From positions 1 to 41,391 of IMG/VR virus record IMGVR_UViG_3300050121_000051: a stretch of DNA of 41,391 nt, one strand, 5' to 3'. The notes under the pieces are model-generated. The model was not told the origin of the DNA, searched no databases, and saw only the letters and a program-made list of their open reading frames with translations. Made by a program: the position numbers and the translations under genes. Origin of the DNA: a virus. Positions 32,010 to 39,955 of this stretch are shown here, in pieces. Position 1 is the stretch's first letter; each line of letters starts with the position of its first letter.

Positions 32010-32109
32010 GCATGTGGTGGTGGAATAGGTAGACACAAATTATAGGCTTTAAATTTAAGCCTAAGAAGAACTGCAAGGTGACATTGCAACAAATCCTTGC
32101 CCACATGCT
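32010..32109 (+). tRNA. tRNA-Leu-like element with abnormal anticodon and T arms
   Basis: GCATGTG (32010-32016) pairs with CACATGC (32102-32108). The D arm GTG-GAATAGGTAGA-CAC is that of a leucine tRNA. The rest departs from the rule: the anticodon arm region is a 7-bp stem TAGGCTT/AAGCCTA with loop TAAATTT lacking the invariant T at position 33, so no anticodon can be assigned. The expected T arm GCAAGG-loop-CCTTGC holds an 18-base insertion-like loop (GTGACATTGC...). No CCA is encoded. At 99-100 bases it is long. It may be decayed, or a tRNA-like part of the large RNA that follows. Confidence 0.45.
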
Positions 32110-32648
32110 TATTTTATATGACCGATGAAATTATCGCTGTGTGAGAAAGTGCTAATTGAGGTCCTCATGGGGTTTTGTGTTGTCCTGTTCTCAATAGGGG
32201 TAACCTGAAAGAAAAACACATTTATTTTTATGGACCAAGGCGGGCTCTAAGTGGCACTTTTAGCACATTATTAAAGAGGGAACAGCCTAAGTAAGCCATT
32301 TATATGGCGGACCGCATTTCCCTTTAGCGGTCGGGATGAAGACCTTAAACACATCCGAATGTCTGCCTGTCGTCTGGCGACTAACAAATTGACGACTTGA
32401 AATAAAAGGAATGTGAAACATTGCACATAAAATAAGCCGAATATGTACGACAAAGTCAGAATCTATTGTCGGTAAGTTTTACGTGGGGAGCAATTGACAT
32501 TTTAACTTTGTCTGTCGATTGCATGTTAAGCACGGTGGGGACTTAACACAAATTAAATATCGAAGTGGCCTGCTCCCGAACACGGAGCCTCCACAATCAA
32601 ACCGCTATATGCGGTAAGTGGGGTATGGCTTAGGCTGTATCCCTTTTT
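32110..32648 (+). ncRNA. Large structured non-coding RNA, ROOL/GOLLD-like candidate
   Basis: About 540 bases without a sensible gene on either strand. Many exact pairings can be read: GTGCTAA (32149) with TTAGCAC (32260); GCCAT/ATGGC (32295-32308); GACCGC/GCGGTC (32310-32332); GGATG/CATCC (32334-32356); GTCGTC/GACGAC (32369-32396); CGACA/TGTCG (32448-32471); a 10-bp hairpin GCAATTGACA/TGTCGATTGC (32490-32522); TGTTAAG/CTTAACA (32524-32548); GCTCC/GGAGC (32572-32588); ACCGC/GCGGT. The loop of the 10-bp hairpin holds ACTTTGTC, which matches GACAAAGT at 32449-32456 over 8 bases, a long-range pseudoknot. Size, tRNAs on both sides and phage setting fit ROOL; class not confirmed. Confidence 0.65.
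32620..32648 (+). terminator. Terminator-like 3' hairpin of the large RNA
   Basis: GGGGTATGGC (32620-32629), loop TTAG, GCTGTATCCC (32634-32643), then TTTTT. With G-U pairs the stem has 10 bp. It would define the 3' end of the RNA, although tRNA-Ile begins only 5 bases later, so processing rather than termination is also possible. Confidence 0.7.
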
Positions 32649-32652
32649 ATTT

Positions 32653-32728
32653 GCCGATGTAGCACAACTGGTAGTGCAATCGCATGATAAGCGATAGGTT
32701 TTAGGTTCAAGCCCTAACTTCGGTACCA
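32653..32728 (+). tRNA. tRNA-Ile (anticodon GAU)
   Basis: Full cloverleaf: acceptor GCCGATG/CTTCGGT (one U-U mismatch and a G-U end), D arm GCAC-AACTGGTA-GTGC, anticodon arm ATCGC-ATGATAA-GCGAT with GAT at 34-36, T arm TTAGG-TTCAAGC-CCTAA, discriminator A and encoded CCA. 76 bases. Phage tRNAs can supplement host supply or replace tRNAs cut by defence systems. Confidence 0.93.
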
Positions 32729-32844
32729 GTGGTTATAAACGCAATCGTCCATGACGTATAAAGGTCTAAAAAGATTGTGGGCAAGTTTGGCAGGGTTCTT
32801 GTCTTTAAGGCAAACTGTCAACCCTTTTGGGTAGAGGAGATTAT
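32729..32844 (+). other. Structured leader before the portal operon, pseudoknot candidate
   Basis: 116 bases without a gene. CAATC/GATTG (32742-32777) makes a stem-loop. AGTTTG (32784-32789) pairs with CAAACT (32811-32816), while AGGGTT (32792-32797) pairs with AACCCT (32820-32825), a crossed pairing as in an H-type pseudoknot. A short TTGTCT/AGGCAA hairpin competes within. It ends 20 bases before the next ATG (site AGAGGAG), so it may control translation or continue the RNA gene cluster. Confidence 0.45.
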
Positions 32845-33111
32845 ATGATTGAAATTCTAATTATCTTAATCGGAATAGCCTGCGGAATGATAACCTGCGT
32901 ATTCGGTATGTGGTGTTTTATACACGGCCAGCGCAACGCCTATCAACTCTACCGCAACGAACTACCCCAGCAACTAAGTAACCCCGTGAGGGCGATCGTA
33001 GAGGGTGTACAGGCCATGGACGCAAAGAAAGACCCAAAAGATTTTGCCGAACAATTAAGCAACCTTATGAATTATAACCCCGAACTTGAAAAATCCGGAG
33101 AGGATGAGTGA
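32845..33111 (+). CDS. Small membrane protein before portal
   Basis: 88 residues from the ATG at 32845 (AGAGGAG upstream). Residues 2-26 form one span (IEILIILIGIACGMITCVFGM); the rest is polar and helical (VRAIVEGVQAMDAKKDPKDF). Overlaps the portal gene GTG. Unknown. Confidence 0.6.
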   Translation: MIEILIILIGIACGMITCVFGMWCFIHGQRNAYQLYRNELPQQLSNPVRAIVEGVQAMDAKKDPKDFAEQLSNLMNYNPELEKSGEDE

Positions 33112-34937
33112 GATTGAAAATAACTGCACCTGATTCAGAAACAATATGGGGACGTTATCAAGCCGGTATGAATTATAAATTCGTACTCAATCTCTATTCC
33201 ACTGTTACGAGGAATGAACGGTTTTATGCTGGAGATCAGTGGAAAGGTTCGGATGCTCCCGATCTTCCAAAACCCACTATTAATTTTATTAAACGTGGGT
33301 GTCAGCAGAAAATATCGGTTTTACTTCAGAATGATGTGGATGTTTTATTTACCGCTCCAAACTGGCCGACTCCCACAGTGACCGATGATGCCGTAGAGCA
33401 ACAGAACGGGGTTAATGTTAAATTAGCGGATGCGTTAAAAAATAAACAACCACTACCTGAAAGCATACTGATGTCTGAAGCTGATGCTCAGAAGTTATCG
33501 GGTATGTTTGAAGTTGACTGGGAACGTCTGAATATGGACTATATGGGTCATAAAGGGCTTTTAGACGCGTGTCTGTCGGGTGATTTTATTCTGTTTAACT
33601 ATTGGGACGATAAAGCAAAAACAGGTCAGACCGCAAAAGGAATGCTAAAAGTTGAAACCGTTGACAATGTGAACTATTATCCCGGCAATCCTAATGAGGT
33701 TGATGCTCAGAAACAACCCTACATAATACTTGCCCGCCGTGAAATGGTGGATGATGTAAAGGCGGAAGCAAAAGAAAACGGAGCGAAACCCGAAGATTTA
33801 GAACAGATTTCACGTGATATGGATTACATGTTTCAGGCGGGGGACAAGGCACATTATGAACTGATGGACAATGCCGATGGTAAAGTTATAACATTGCTTT
33901 ACCTTTGGAAAAATCGTGATACCGGTACGGTATGCGCTAAAAAATGCACAAAAGATGTTGTAATTCATGATGCATGGGATGTAAAAGTAGAACGCTATCC
34001 GATTGCAATAATGAATTGGGAACTTAGAAAAAATTCATGTCACGGCAGGTCGGAAGTCGAGGGACTTATACCTAATCAGGTGTCAATCAACAAAATTATG
34101 GCTATTATCATTCTTTATATGTTATCAAATGGAGCCCCGAAAGTCATTTACAGCCGTTCCGCGGGTATAAGCAAGTGGGACAACTCCATAACCAAACCTA
34201 TTGCGGTAAACGGAGACGTAAACGCGGCGGTCAAATACATGTTGCCTGCGTCAATGGCGGCGGATGCCTACAGTTTGCCCCAGACTTTAATGAATATGAC
34301 CATGCAGATGATGGGCAGCAATGATGTGAATGTCGGACAAGTATCATACAGGAACGCATACGCTCAGTTGCTTGCTAAATTACAACAGGAAGCTCCGGCA
34401 AGGACGGTCAGAAACCGTTACTACAATTTAATCAAGGATTTTGCTTTAAACTGGCTCGACATGACACTTGCATACTTCCAGACTTCACGGTGGGTTGAGG
34501 TGGTTGATGATAAGGGAAACCATTTTGTGACAGACTTTGACCCTGCAAAAATCAGGGACAAGGTATGGAATGTTCATATTGATGTCGGAGAAGCCAAAGA
34601 GTGGACGCAGGATGTTGTACTTGAACAACTCGGGAACGCCTTGCAAAGTGGTGCAGTTGATTTCCAAACATACTTAGAACTTATGCCAAATGATTATTTC
34701 CCAAACAAAGATGAAATTATGGAGAAATTCACACAAAGGCAGCAACAGTCAGCACAAAATCAAGGGCAGAACAAAAAACCTCCCTCAGAGAGTATTAGTT
34801 TCAAAGACGCACCGCCTACAGCACAAGCACAGATGTTACAACAGGCAGGAATACAGGTTCAACCGCAAGATTTACAGCAAATTCAGCAGCCAGCACAACC
34901 GCAGCAACCACAAATACCACAGATGGGAGGTAAATAA
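33108..34937 (+). CDS. Portal protein (P22-like)
   Basis: 609 residues from a GTG overlapping the preceding stop. The start contains YQAGMNYKFVLNLYSTVTRNERFYAGDQW and PKPTINFIKRG, typical of podoviral portal proteins. Further on are CLSGDFILFNYWDD, ERYPIAIMNWE, GRSEVEGLIPNQVSINKIMA and, near the end, a Gln/Pro-rich tail (QQPAQPQQPQIP). Forms the dodecameric ring through which DNA enters and leaves. The P22 type is supported by gene order. Confidence 0.9.
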   Translation: MRLKITAPDSETIWGRYQAGMNYKFVLNLYSTVTRNERFYAGDQWKGSDAPDLPKPTINFIKRGCQQKISVLLQNDVDVLFTAPNWPTPTVTDDAVEQQNGVNVKLADALKNKQPLPESILMSEADAQKLSGMFEVDWERLNMDYMGHKGLLDACLSGDFILFNYWDDKAKTGQTAKGMLKVETVDNVNYYPGNPNEVDAQKQPYIILARREMVDDVKAEAKENGAKPEDLEQISRDMDYMFQAGDKAHYELMDNADGKVITLLYLWKNRDTGTVCAKKCTKDVVIHDAWDVKVERYPIAIMNWELRKNSCHGRSEVEGLIPNQVSINKIMAIIILYMLSNGAPKVIYSRSAGISKWDNSITKPIAVNGDVNAAVKYMLPASMAADAYSLPQTLMNMTMQMMGSNDVNVGQVSYRNAYAQLLAKLQQEAPARTVRNRYYNLIKDFALNWLDMTLAYFQTSRWVEVVDDKGNHFVTDFDPAKIRDKVWNVHIDVGEAKEWTQDVVLEQLGNALQSGAVDFQTYLELMPNDYFPNKDEIMEKFTQRQQQSAQNQGQNKKPPSESISFKDAPPTAQAQMLQQAGIQVQPQDLQQIQQPAQPQQPQIPQMGGK

Positions 34938-37222
34938 TGTATACGATAAATTACAGCGTTGATGATAACAAAAAACTTTCTGTTTTAAATGCGTCACCTG
35001 TAATTAGTGGAGAAAATGATGTTACACAAATATCCGTAACATTTCCATCTGATTATGGCACTTGGTCAAAATATGTAATTTTTAAAACAAAAACGCAGGT
35101 GAACACCACTCAGGGTTTGCTTTCTATCATTCCTGTTTTACTCGTAAACAACAGTTATATATTACCTAACACTATCATAAGTGCCGAAATACAAAGTATA
35201 CAATTTAAAGCTCAAAGTGATAGTGGGCAAGTATTCCCATCAACTATTCTCAACTTTCCTACGTTGCAACCGTCTTTGTCTTCGGATGGAACAACGGGAA
35301 TTATTGTTGCCGCAGGTGTTGGTATGTTGACATCGGATTATGCGAATGGGTCGGGACAGGCAAACACAAACAAAGTAGATCATGCAATTTATGCGGATAG
35401 CGCTACGACAGCAGGAAACGCTACGACAGCAGGGTCGGCATCATCAGCAGCAGTAGGGTCGGCACTTGAAACCTCTATTAAATCAAAGGCTGATAAGACT
35501 TACAGCGATAGTCAATTAGCTCTAAAACGAGATAAAGCGATATTGATTGAGCCAACAGATATTTCTTCATCCTTACAACAACAAATAGCAGGTACAGCCC
35601 CTGTTGCTAATTCAATTCCTGCTAATTCCTCGGTCACAATGTCAATGTTAACTCAGAGTATGATTGATAAGATTAGGACAAATCCTCTCATGCTTAATGC
35701 TTTTAGATGGGAAGGAGAATACACTTTAATATTAGATAAAGACATTAACATCTATGGTGCCTTTCCTGGAGTATCCGTGGGAATTCAAACAGTACCCGCT
35801 CAAACAGTTACTTTGGATACTCTCTATGCTCTTGTTTACATTGATACTTCGCTCAACACAGGAATTCTAATCAAAGTTGATAATTTTACTCTATTGCCAA
35901 ACTCTTTTTACAGCAATCCAAATAATCTTATTATAGCTATTCGACAATATGCTTTAAGAACCTGCTTTTACGAAGCCGCGGGAGATACATCGAAGTATGT
36001 GATTGCGGATGGGTCTATATATATTAAAGATAACAAAGTTTGCGTGTCTGATAACGCTTTCTTTATAGCTCACGGATTGACTGCAATAGGTAATAGTTGG
36101 GCGAAATTGCCGGTTAATTCAGATGGAATTACACTTGAACCATTCGATATTTTAGTAGCAAGATTTACAGATGTAACTTCAGTTCATACTGAAATAATGA
36201 CATGGAACGCAATGAGCGGTAAAGAACAGTACTATTCATCGACTTCCTGCACGGATAATATTATCCCACTTGCTTATATGGATATTACTAACACTGTAAA
36301 ATTAGTACACCACAATGACCCGACACCTCGATTAGATGCGTTAGAAACTGTATCTGCTGTAACAAATTATTGGACAGGTAAAAAAATTGTTTGGTTTGGG
36401 ACGTCCATTCCTGCTGAGCCTTGGCCTCTAAGGTTAAATAGCTCATACCCTACTGTATTAGGAAACCTATTAGGAGCAACAGTATACAATGAAGCTGTTG
36501 GTTCTTCGTGCGTTAAGTCAGGTGTTCCTGCTTTTGTGTCAGCAGATGACCCTTATGGGTGGACAGGTTGGAACTGGGAGAATGCAGGTTTTGCTTTATC
36601 GGGAACCCTTACAGAAAAAGAGGAACTCATTACAAACTGGGATAGCAAGTGGAAAGCACGATTGACAGGAACAGCAGATATTACAATGGCTGAATGGGCT
36701 TCAACCTTTAGAGATTGTAGCTATGAAAACAAATTAGTCGCCAAACATTTAGGCGCAAACAGAGCAGACCTCTATGTATTTGACCACGGTCATAACGATT
36801 TGGATGCAAACATTAGCGTTATGCCATCGAATACAAGAGATAGGATGTACTTCTTAGGCGCTATGAATTTCTTGATTGACAAGATTTTAGCTGATAATCC
36901 ACGAGCTCGAATATGCTTCATAGGTCACTATGAAAACGCACGAAAAGCAGAAATATCACAAGCACAGATAATTTTAGCCGAATATTGGGACTTTCCTCTA
37001 TTCCATCTATGGGAAAAGTTAGGATTTTCACAACAAGTTATAACAACCACGGGCTATTGGGGTACAGATGGTTTGTGGGTTGAAAGTGGTGGAACATCAC
37101 AGAATTTAACCATGACACAAATGTGGCTAAAAGATGATTTACATCCATCCTCTGATTTTGGAAATAAAGCGGTTAACCTCATTGCACAGACTATTCATGG
37201 TTTTATGAATACGGTTAGATAG
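34937..37222 (+). CDS. Tail protein with C-terminal SGNH/GDSL hydrolase
   Basis: 761 residues; the start overlaps the portal stop by one base. Residues 1-115 are a beta-rich anchor. About 125-190 is an Ala/Asn/Thr linker (YANGSGQANTNKVDHA, SALET) shared with the fibre at 7028. About 240-470 is a beta-rich middle. The C-terminal domain has the SGNH blocks: IVWFGTSI with Ser490, HGHND at 617-621 and DDLHPS with Asp733 and His736. It should remove acyl groups from a surface glycan, as in capsule-deacetylating tail proteins. Position between portal and scaffold is unusual; fibres normally follow the neck genes. Confidence 0.85.
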   Translation: MYTINYSVDDNKKLSVLNASPVISGENDVTQISVTFPSDYGTWSKYVIFKTKTQVNTTQGLLSIIPVLLVNNSYILPNTIISAEIQSIQFKAQSDSGQVFPSTILNFPTLQPSLSSDGTTGIIVAAGVGMLTSDYANGSGQANTNKVDHAIYADSATTAGNATTAGSASSAAVGSALETSIKSKADKTYSDSQLALKRDKAILIEPTDISSSLQQQIAGTAPVANSIPANSSVTMSMLTQSMIDKIRTNPLMLNAFRWEGEYTLILDKDINIYGAFPGVSVGIQTVPAQTVTLDTLYALVYIDTSLNTGILIKVDNFTLLPNSFYSNPNNLIIAIRQYALRTCFYEAAGDTSKYVIADGSIYIKDNKVCVSDNAFFIAHGLTAIGNSWAKLPVNSDGITLEPFDILVARFTDVTSVHTEIMTWNAMSGKEQYYSSTSCTDNIIPLAYMDITNTVKLVHHNDPTPRLDALETVSAVTNYWTGKKIVWFGTSIPAEPWPLRLNSSYPTVLGNLLGATVYNEAVGSSCVKSGVPAFVSADDPYGWTGWNWENAGFALSGTLTEKEELITNWDSKWKARLTGTADITMAEWASTFRDCSYENKLVAKHLGANRADLYVFDHGHNDLDANISVMPSNTRDRMYFLGAMNFLIDKILADNPRARICFIGHYENARKAEISQAQIILAEYWDFPLFHLWEKLGFSQQVITTTGYWGTDGLWVESGGTSQNLTMTQMWLKDDLHPSSDFGNKAVNLIAQTIHGFMNTVR

Positions 37223-37246
37223 TTCAAAATTTTAGGAGGTAAAAAT

Positions 37247-37474
37247 ATGCAAAGTAAATCAGTACCAAAAACATTTAAAGGTAAAAGTTTACGGTTAGGT
37301 ATGGGAGGCAAATTTGCAAAAGGTGTTTCAGGCATGACCGCAAAAGGAATGCCGAAAACCGAAGCAGCCGCAATTATGGCGAATGCAGGGCGCGCCAAAC
37401 TCGGAGCAACTAAATTTAACGCACTTGCCGCAAAAGGCAAAGCAAAAGCGGCGAAGAAGAAAGGCGGCAAGTAG
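37247..37474 (+). CDS. Small very basic protein
   Basis: 75 residues with AGGAGG. Lys, Ala and Gly rich (GGKFAKGVSGMTAKGMPK, AKGKAKAAKKKGGK); the tail resembles histone H1. Similar small basic proteins lie after portal genes in podophages and could bind DNA or the capsid interior. No enzyme motif. Confidence 0.6.
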   Translation: MQSKSVPKTFKGKSLRLGMGGKFAKGVSGMTAKGMPKTEAAAIMANAGRAKLGATKFNALAAKGKAKAAKKKGGK

Positions 37475-37638
37475 TGCAGGAAGAATATAAAGAAATTCGA
37501 TGCAAAAAGTGTAATGACCGCGTATGTGACATTGATGGAGATAAAATAAAGCTTAAATATAAAGGGCTTGTGATGATATGTAATGCAAAAGGAGCGGTTA
37601 TTTATTGCCCTAATTGTAGCGAAATAGTAAAAATTTAA
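37474..37638 (+). CDS. Com-like zinc-ribbon protein
   Basis: 54 residues from a GTG that overlaps the preceding TAG. IRCKKCNDRVCDIDGDKIKL and VIYCPNCSEIVKI give C-x2-C ... C-x2-C as in Mu Com, a zinc-ribbon translational activator of mom. No mom gene is evident next to it, so its target is unknown. Confidence 0.65.
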   Translation: MQEEYKEIRCKKCNDRVCDIDGDKIKLKYKGLVMICNAKGAVIYCPNCSEIVKI

Positions 37639-37655
37639 TATTAGAGTTCCTTAAG

Positions 37656-37700
37656 GAGCCATTAATCCGATTAATTCGGTTTTAGTGGCTCTTTTTATTT
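37656..37700 (+). terminator. Rho-independent terminator before scaffold
   Basis: GAGCCATTA (37656-37664) pairs with TAGTGGCTC (37683-37691), with CCGA/TCGG inside, followed by TTTTTATTT. Placed just before the scaffold and coat genes, it must be read through or be followed by a fresh promoter; it may set the ratio of portal to coat expression. Confidence 0.75.
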
Positions 37701-37741
37701 CGCTTGGGATAGCGTATAAAACCCAATTTGAAAGGACTTTT

Positions 37742-38596
37742 ATGGAAAACGAAAACGTGAACGTAACAGAGGAAGTCGTTCAGCCTCAAACCGACGGCGT
37801 AGAAACCCCTGTAGTCGCCGAGCAGGAAAAAGCCCCTGCGCAGTCTGCCGAGGAAAATACAAGGCAAGCCGATATAAGGCGCACCAATGAGCGCGATAAG
37901 GCTATCGCTGAAATGGCCGACATTTACGGCATACCGAATGTTAAGAGTTACAACGACGTAAGGCAAGCGAAACTATCGAAGTTATCAGGTGGAGCGCCGC
38001 CTGCGCTTACATCTTCTCCAAACGTTGACCTTACGCCCGATGAAAAAACAGCCTTGCAGACAGAGTTTAACAGTGTTTATCAGCAGTTGATTAACGACGG
38101 AACACCGGACTCCGCAGCTCAACGCCTTGCCAATATTGAAATAAAGGCAAAGGAAAACAGTCTGATAAGTGCTAAACAAACTTCGGTTGCACAAATTCAG
38201 CAAAAACAGCAGGGGCAATTTGACCAGTTGATTCGCGACAACCCCGAGTATTACAAGGACGGTAAAATCTCAATACCGGATGAAGTCCATGACGCACTTG
38301 TCAATATCATGGCGGTTAATGAGGGTATGAGCGTCACCGCAGCTCACAAGATTTATGCGTCCGACAAGGCAATTAAAGACAACAGAAAAGAAATGGACGA
38401 ATTGAAAGCCACAGTGGCCGTGCTTACCGGCAACAAGACGAATTCAGAGGCTACAACCGGAAGTGTTGTGTCGGGTTCTCCTGCGGCTGAAAAGGACTTT
38501 TACACATCAAAAGAGTGGGATGAACTTCCTCATGATGTGAAAATGAAACTATTCCACAGCGGCGCATTCGACAAAAGTGCCGCCAAATGGAAATAA
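37742..38596 (+). CDS. Scaffolding protein
   Basis: 284 residues from the ATG at 37742 (AAAGGAC upstream; an earlier in-frame ATG overlaps the terminator). Acidic, disordered N-terminus (NENVNVTEEVVQPQ), then charged helices with SLISAKQTSVAQIQQKQQGQ and RDNPEYYKDG, and a small C-terminal domain SKEWDELPHDVKMKLFHSG that should bind coat protein. Directly before coat, as usual. Confidence 0.8.
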   Translation: MENENVNVTEEVVQPQTDGVETPVVAEQEKAPAQSAEENTRQADIRRTNERDKAIAEMADIYGIPNVKSYNDVRQAKLSKLSGGAPPALTSSPNVDLTPDEKTALQTEFNSVYQQLINDGTPDSAAQRLANIEIKAKENSLISAKQTSVAQIQQKQQGQFDQLIRDNPEYYKDGKISIPDEVHDALVNIMAVNEGMSVTAAHKIYASDKAIKDNRKEMDELKATVAVLTGNKTNSEATTGSVVSGSPAAEKDFYTSKEWDELPHDVKMKLFHSGAFDKSAAKWK

Positions 38597-38613
38597 AAAA
38601 GGAGTGTTAAATC

Positions 38614-39486
38614 ATGGCATTTTCAAATTTCAAACCCGAAATATGGTCTGAAAGCGTACTTATGGCACGCGACCGCAAGATTATTGCGGTTCAGAATTCA
38701 TGGAGACAATTTGAAGGAGACATAAAAGCAAAGGGTGACCGTGTTCACATTGTTGGTCTGACCGGAGCGACCGTCAAAGACGTGCCTGTCAGCGGTATCA
38801 TTGACGACCCCGAAGTGATTACCGACGATGGGATGGAACTTGTCATTGATCAGAGAAAGTATATCAACTTCAAGGTTGACGACATCGACAAGTTACAGTC
38901 CAATGTGCAGGTTCGCGGTTCAATCACATCCAAAACCGGAAACTTCTACGCAGTCAAACAGGACTCGTTTGTTTACAATCTTGCCGTTGCTCTGGCCGGA
39001 GCGGGTGGTTTGTATGTTGACGGATATACCGTCACAACCGACAAGACTAATATTCTCGCGGTGCTGTCAAACGCTATCGCAATGGTGCAGAGTAACGACG
39101 GAGACGGCACATTCATGGAAGTGCATCCCTTCGTATTCCAACTTTTGCAGCAGGCGATCACTGCTATTCAGATGCCTAATGACAATCTCATTCAGAACGG
39201 TCTCAAAGGTATGTTGTGGGATAACAAAGTATTCATGTCTGCCAACATTCCCGTAACTACCGATGCGGCCGGTTTAACTGCTGCTACCCCGGGCGCAACT
39301 GGCGCAATCTACCACTGCCTCGTAAGAACTCAGGAGGCAATCGCATTCGCAGAGCAAAAAGCTATCGGGTTTGAATCCTATAGAATGGAAAAAGGTTTCT
39401 CGGATGGTATCAAGGGGTTTGGTTTGTACGGAGCGAAAATCGTTCGCCCGTCTGAACTTGTTGATGTCAAAATAAAAATTAAGTAA
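38614..39486 (+). CDS. Major coat protein (HK97 fold, P22-like)
   Basis: 290 residues with AAGGAGTG upstream. FSNFKPEIWSESVLMARDR starts the N-arm. KAKGDRVHIVGLTGATVKDV and FKVDDIDKLQSNV belong to the E-loop and spine; MPNDNLIQNGLKGMLWDNKVF and AFAEQKAIGFESYR to the P and A domains. Builds the icosahedral shell. No delta-domain-like extension or fused protease seen. Confidence 0.9.
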   Translation: MAFSNFKPEIWSESVLMARDRKIIAVQNSWRQFEGDIKAKGDRVHIVGLTGATVKDVPVSGIIDDPEVITDDGMELVIDQRKYINFKVDDIDKLQSNVQVRGSITSKTGNFYAVKQDSFVYNLAVALAGAGGLYVDGYTVTTDKTNILAVLSNAIAMVQSNDGDGTFMEVHPFVFQLLQQAITAIQMPNDNLIQNGLKGMLWDNKVFMSANIPVTTDAAGLTAATPGATGAIYHCLVRTQEAIAFAEQKAIGFESYRMEKGFSDGIKGFGLYGAKIVRPSELVDVKIKIK

Positions 39487-39500
39487 GGGAGGAAAATAAT

Positions 39501-39899
39501 ATGGCAGCTACAGTTTTAGTACCTACCGTTCTTGCAAAGTCAGATTTGCAGAAAGTTATTACCATGACGGCGGCTATTACCGCGTCAAACAACGACACAA
39601 TTACGCTTGGAGCGTTCCCAGACCAGCGTGTGGGCATCATCATTCAGAATGCCGACGCAAGCCATGACGCGACGGTTGTTTTCTCGGCAGGAGACGGCAT
39701 ATTGGCTCTTGAGGGAGCCGTTACCGTTTTAGTCCCCGCAACCAAAACCGTATTCGTTCCACTTGTCAATCTCGAAACCGCAAGGGTTCTCAATACTATG
39801 GGAACGAACGCCAACAAAGGGTTGATAATCGTAAACACTACGATAGCAACCGGAGGTGCAGTCACATCCGTGACTTTTGGCATAGTCGAACAGTCATAA
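39501..39899 (+). CDS. Probable capsid decoration protein
   Basis: 132 residues with GGGAGG. Beta-rich, hydrophobic and Ala/Thr/Val heavy (VLVPTVLAKSDLQKVITMTA, VGIIIQNADAS). Its slot directly after coat and regular beta pattern suit a decoration or cement protein; no motif proves it. Confidence 0.6.
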   Translation: MAATVLVPTVLAKSDLQKVITMTAAITASNNDTITLGAFPDQRVGIIIQNADASHDATVVFSAGDGILALEGAVTVLVPATKTVFVPLVNLETARVLNTMGTNANKGLIIVNTTIATGGAVTSVTFGIVEQS

Positions 39900-39907
39900 T
39901 TAGGAAT

Positions 39908-39927
39908 GGGGCGGCAACCGTCGCCCC
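39908..39927 (+). terminator. Stable hairpin, possible partial terminator
   Basis: GGGGCG (39908-39913) pairs with CGCCCC (39922-39927); no T-run follows (ACTCTTAC). It may lower transcription of the neck genes after coat or protect the coat mRNA 3' end. Confidence 0.45.
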
Positions 39928-39955
39928 ACTCTTACAATTAAATGTGAGGTAAAAT

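Noticed and set aside
32271-32453. Minus-strand 60-residue open frame in the structured RNA
   Set aside because: No ribosome site, opposite to the operon, and the same bases form many precise helices.
32010-32648. tmRNA or group I intron in the tRNA region
   Set aside because: There is no tRNA-Ala-like end pair or tag-peptide frame for tmRNA, and no obvious intron core or interrupted gene; a separate structured RNA fits better.
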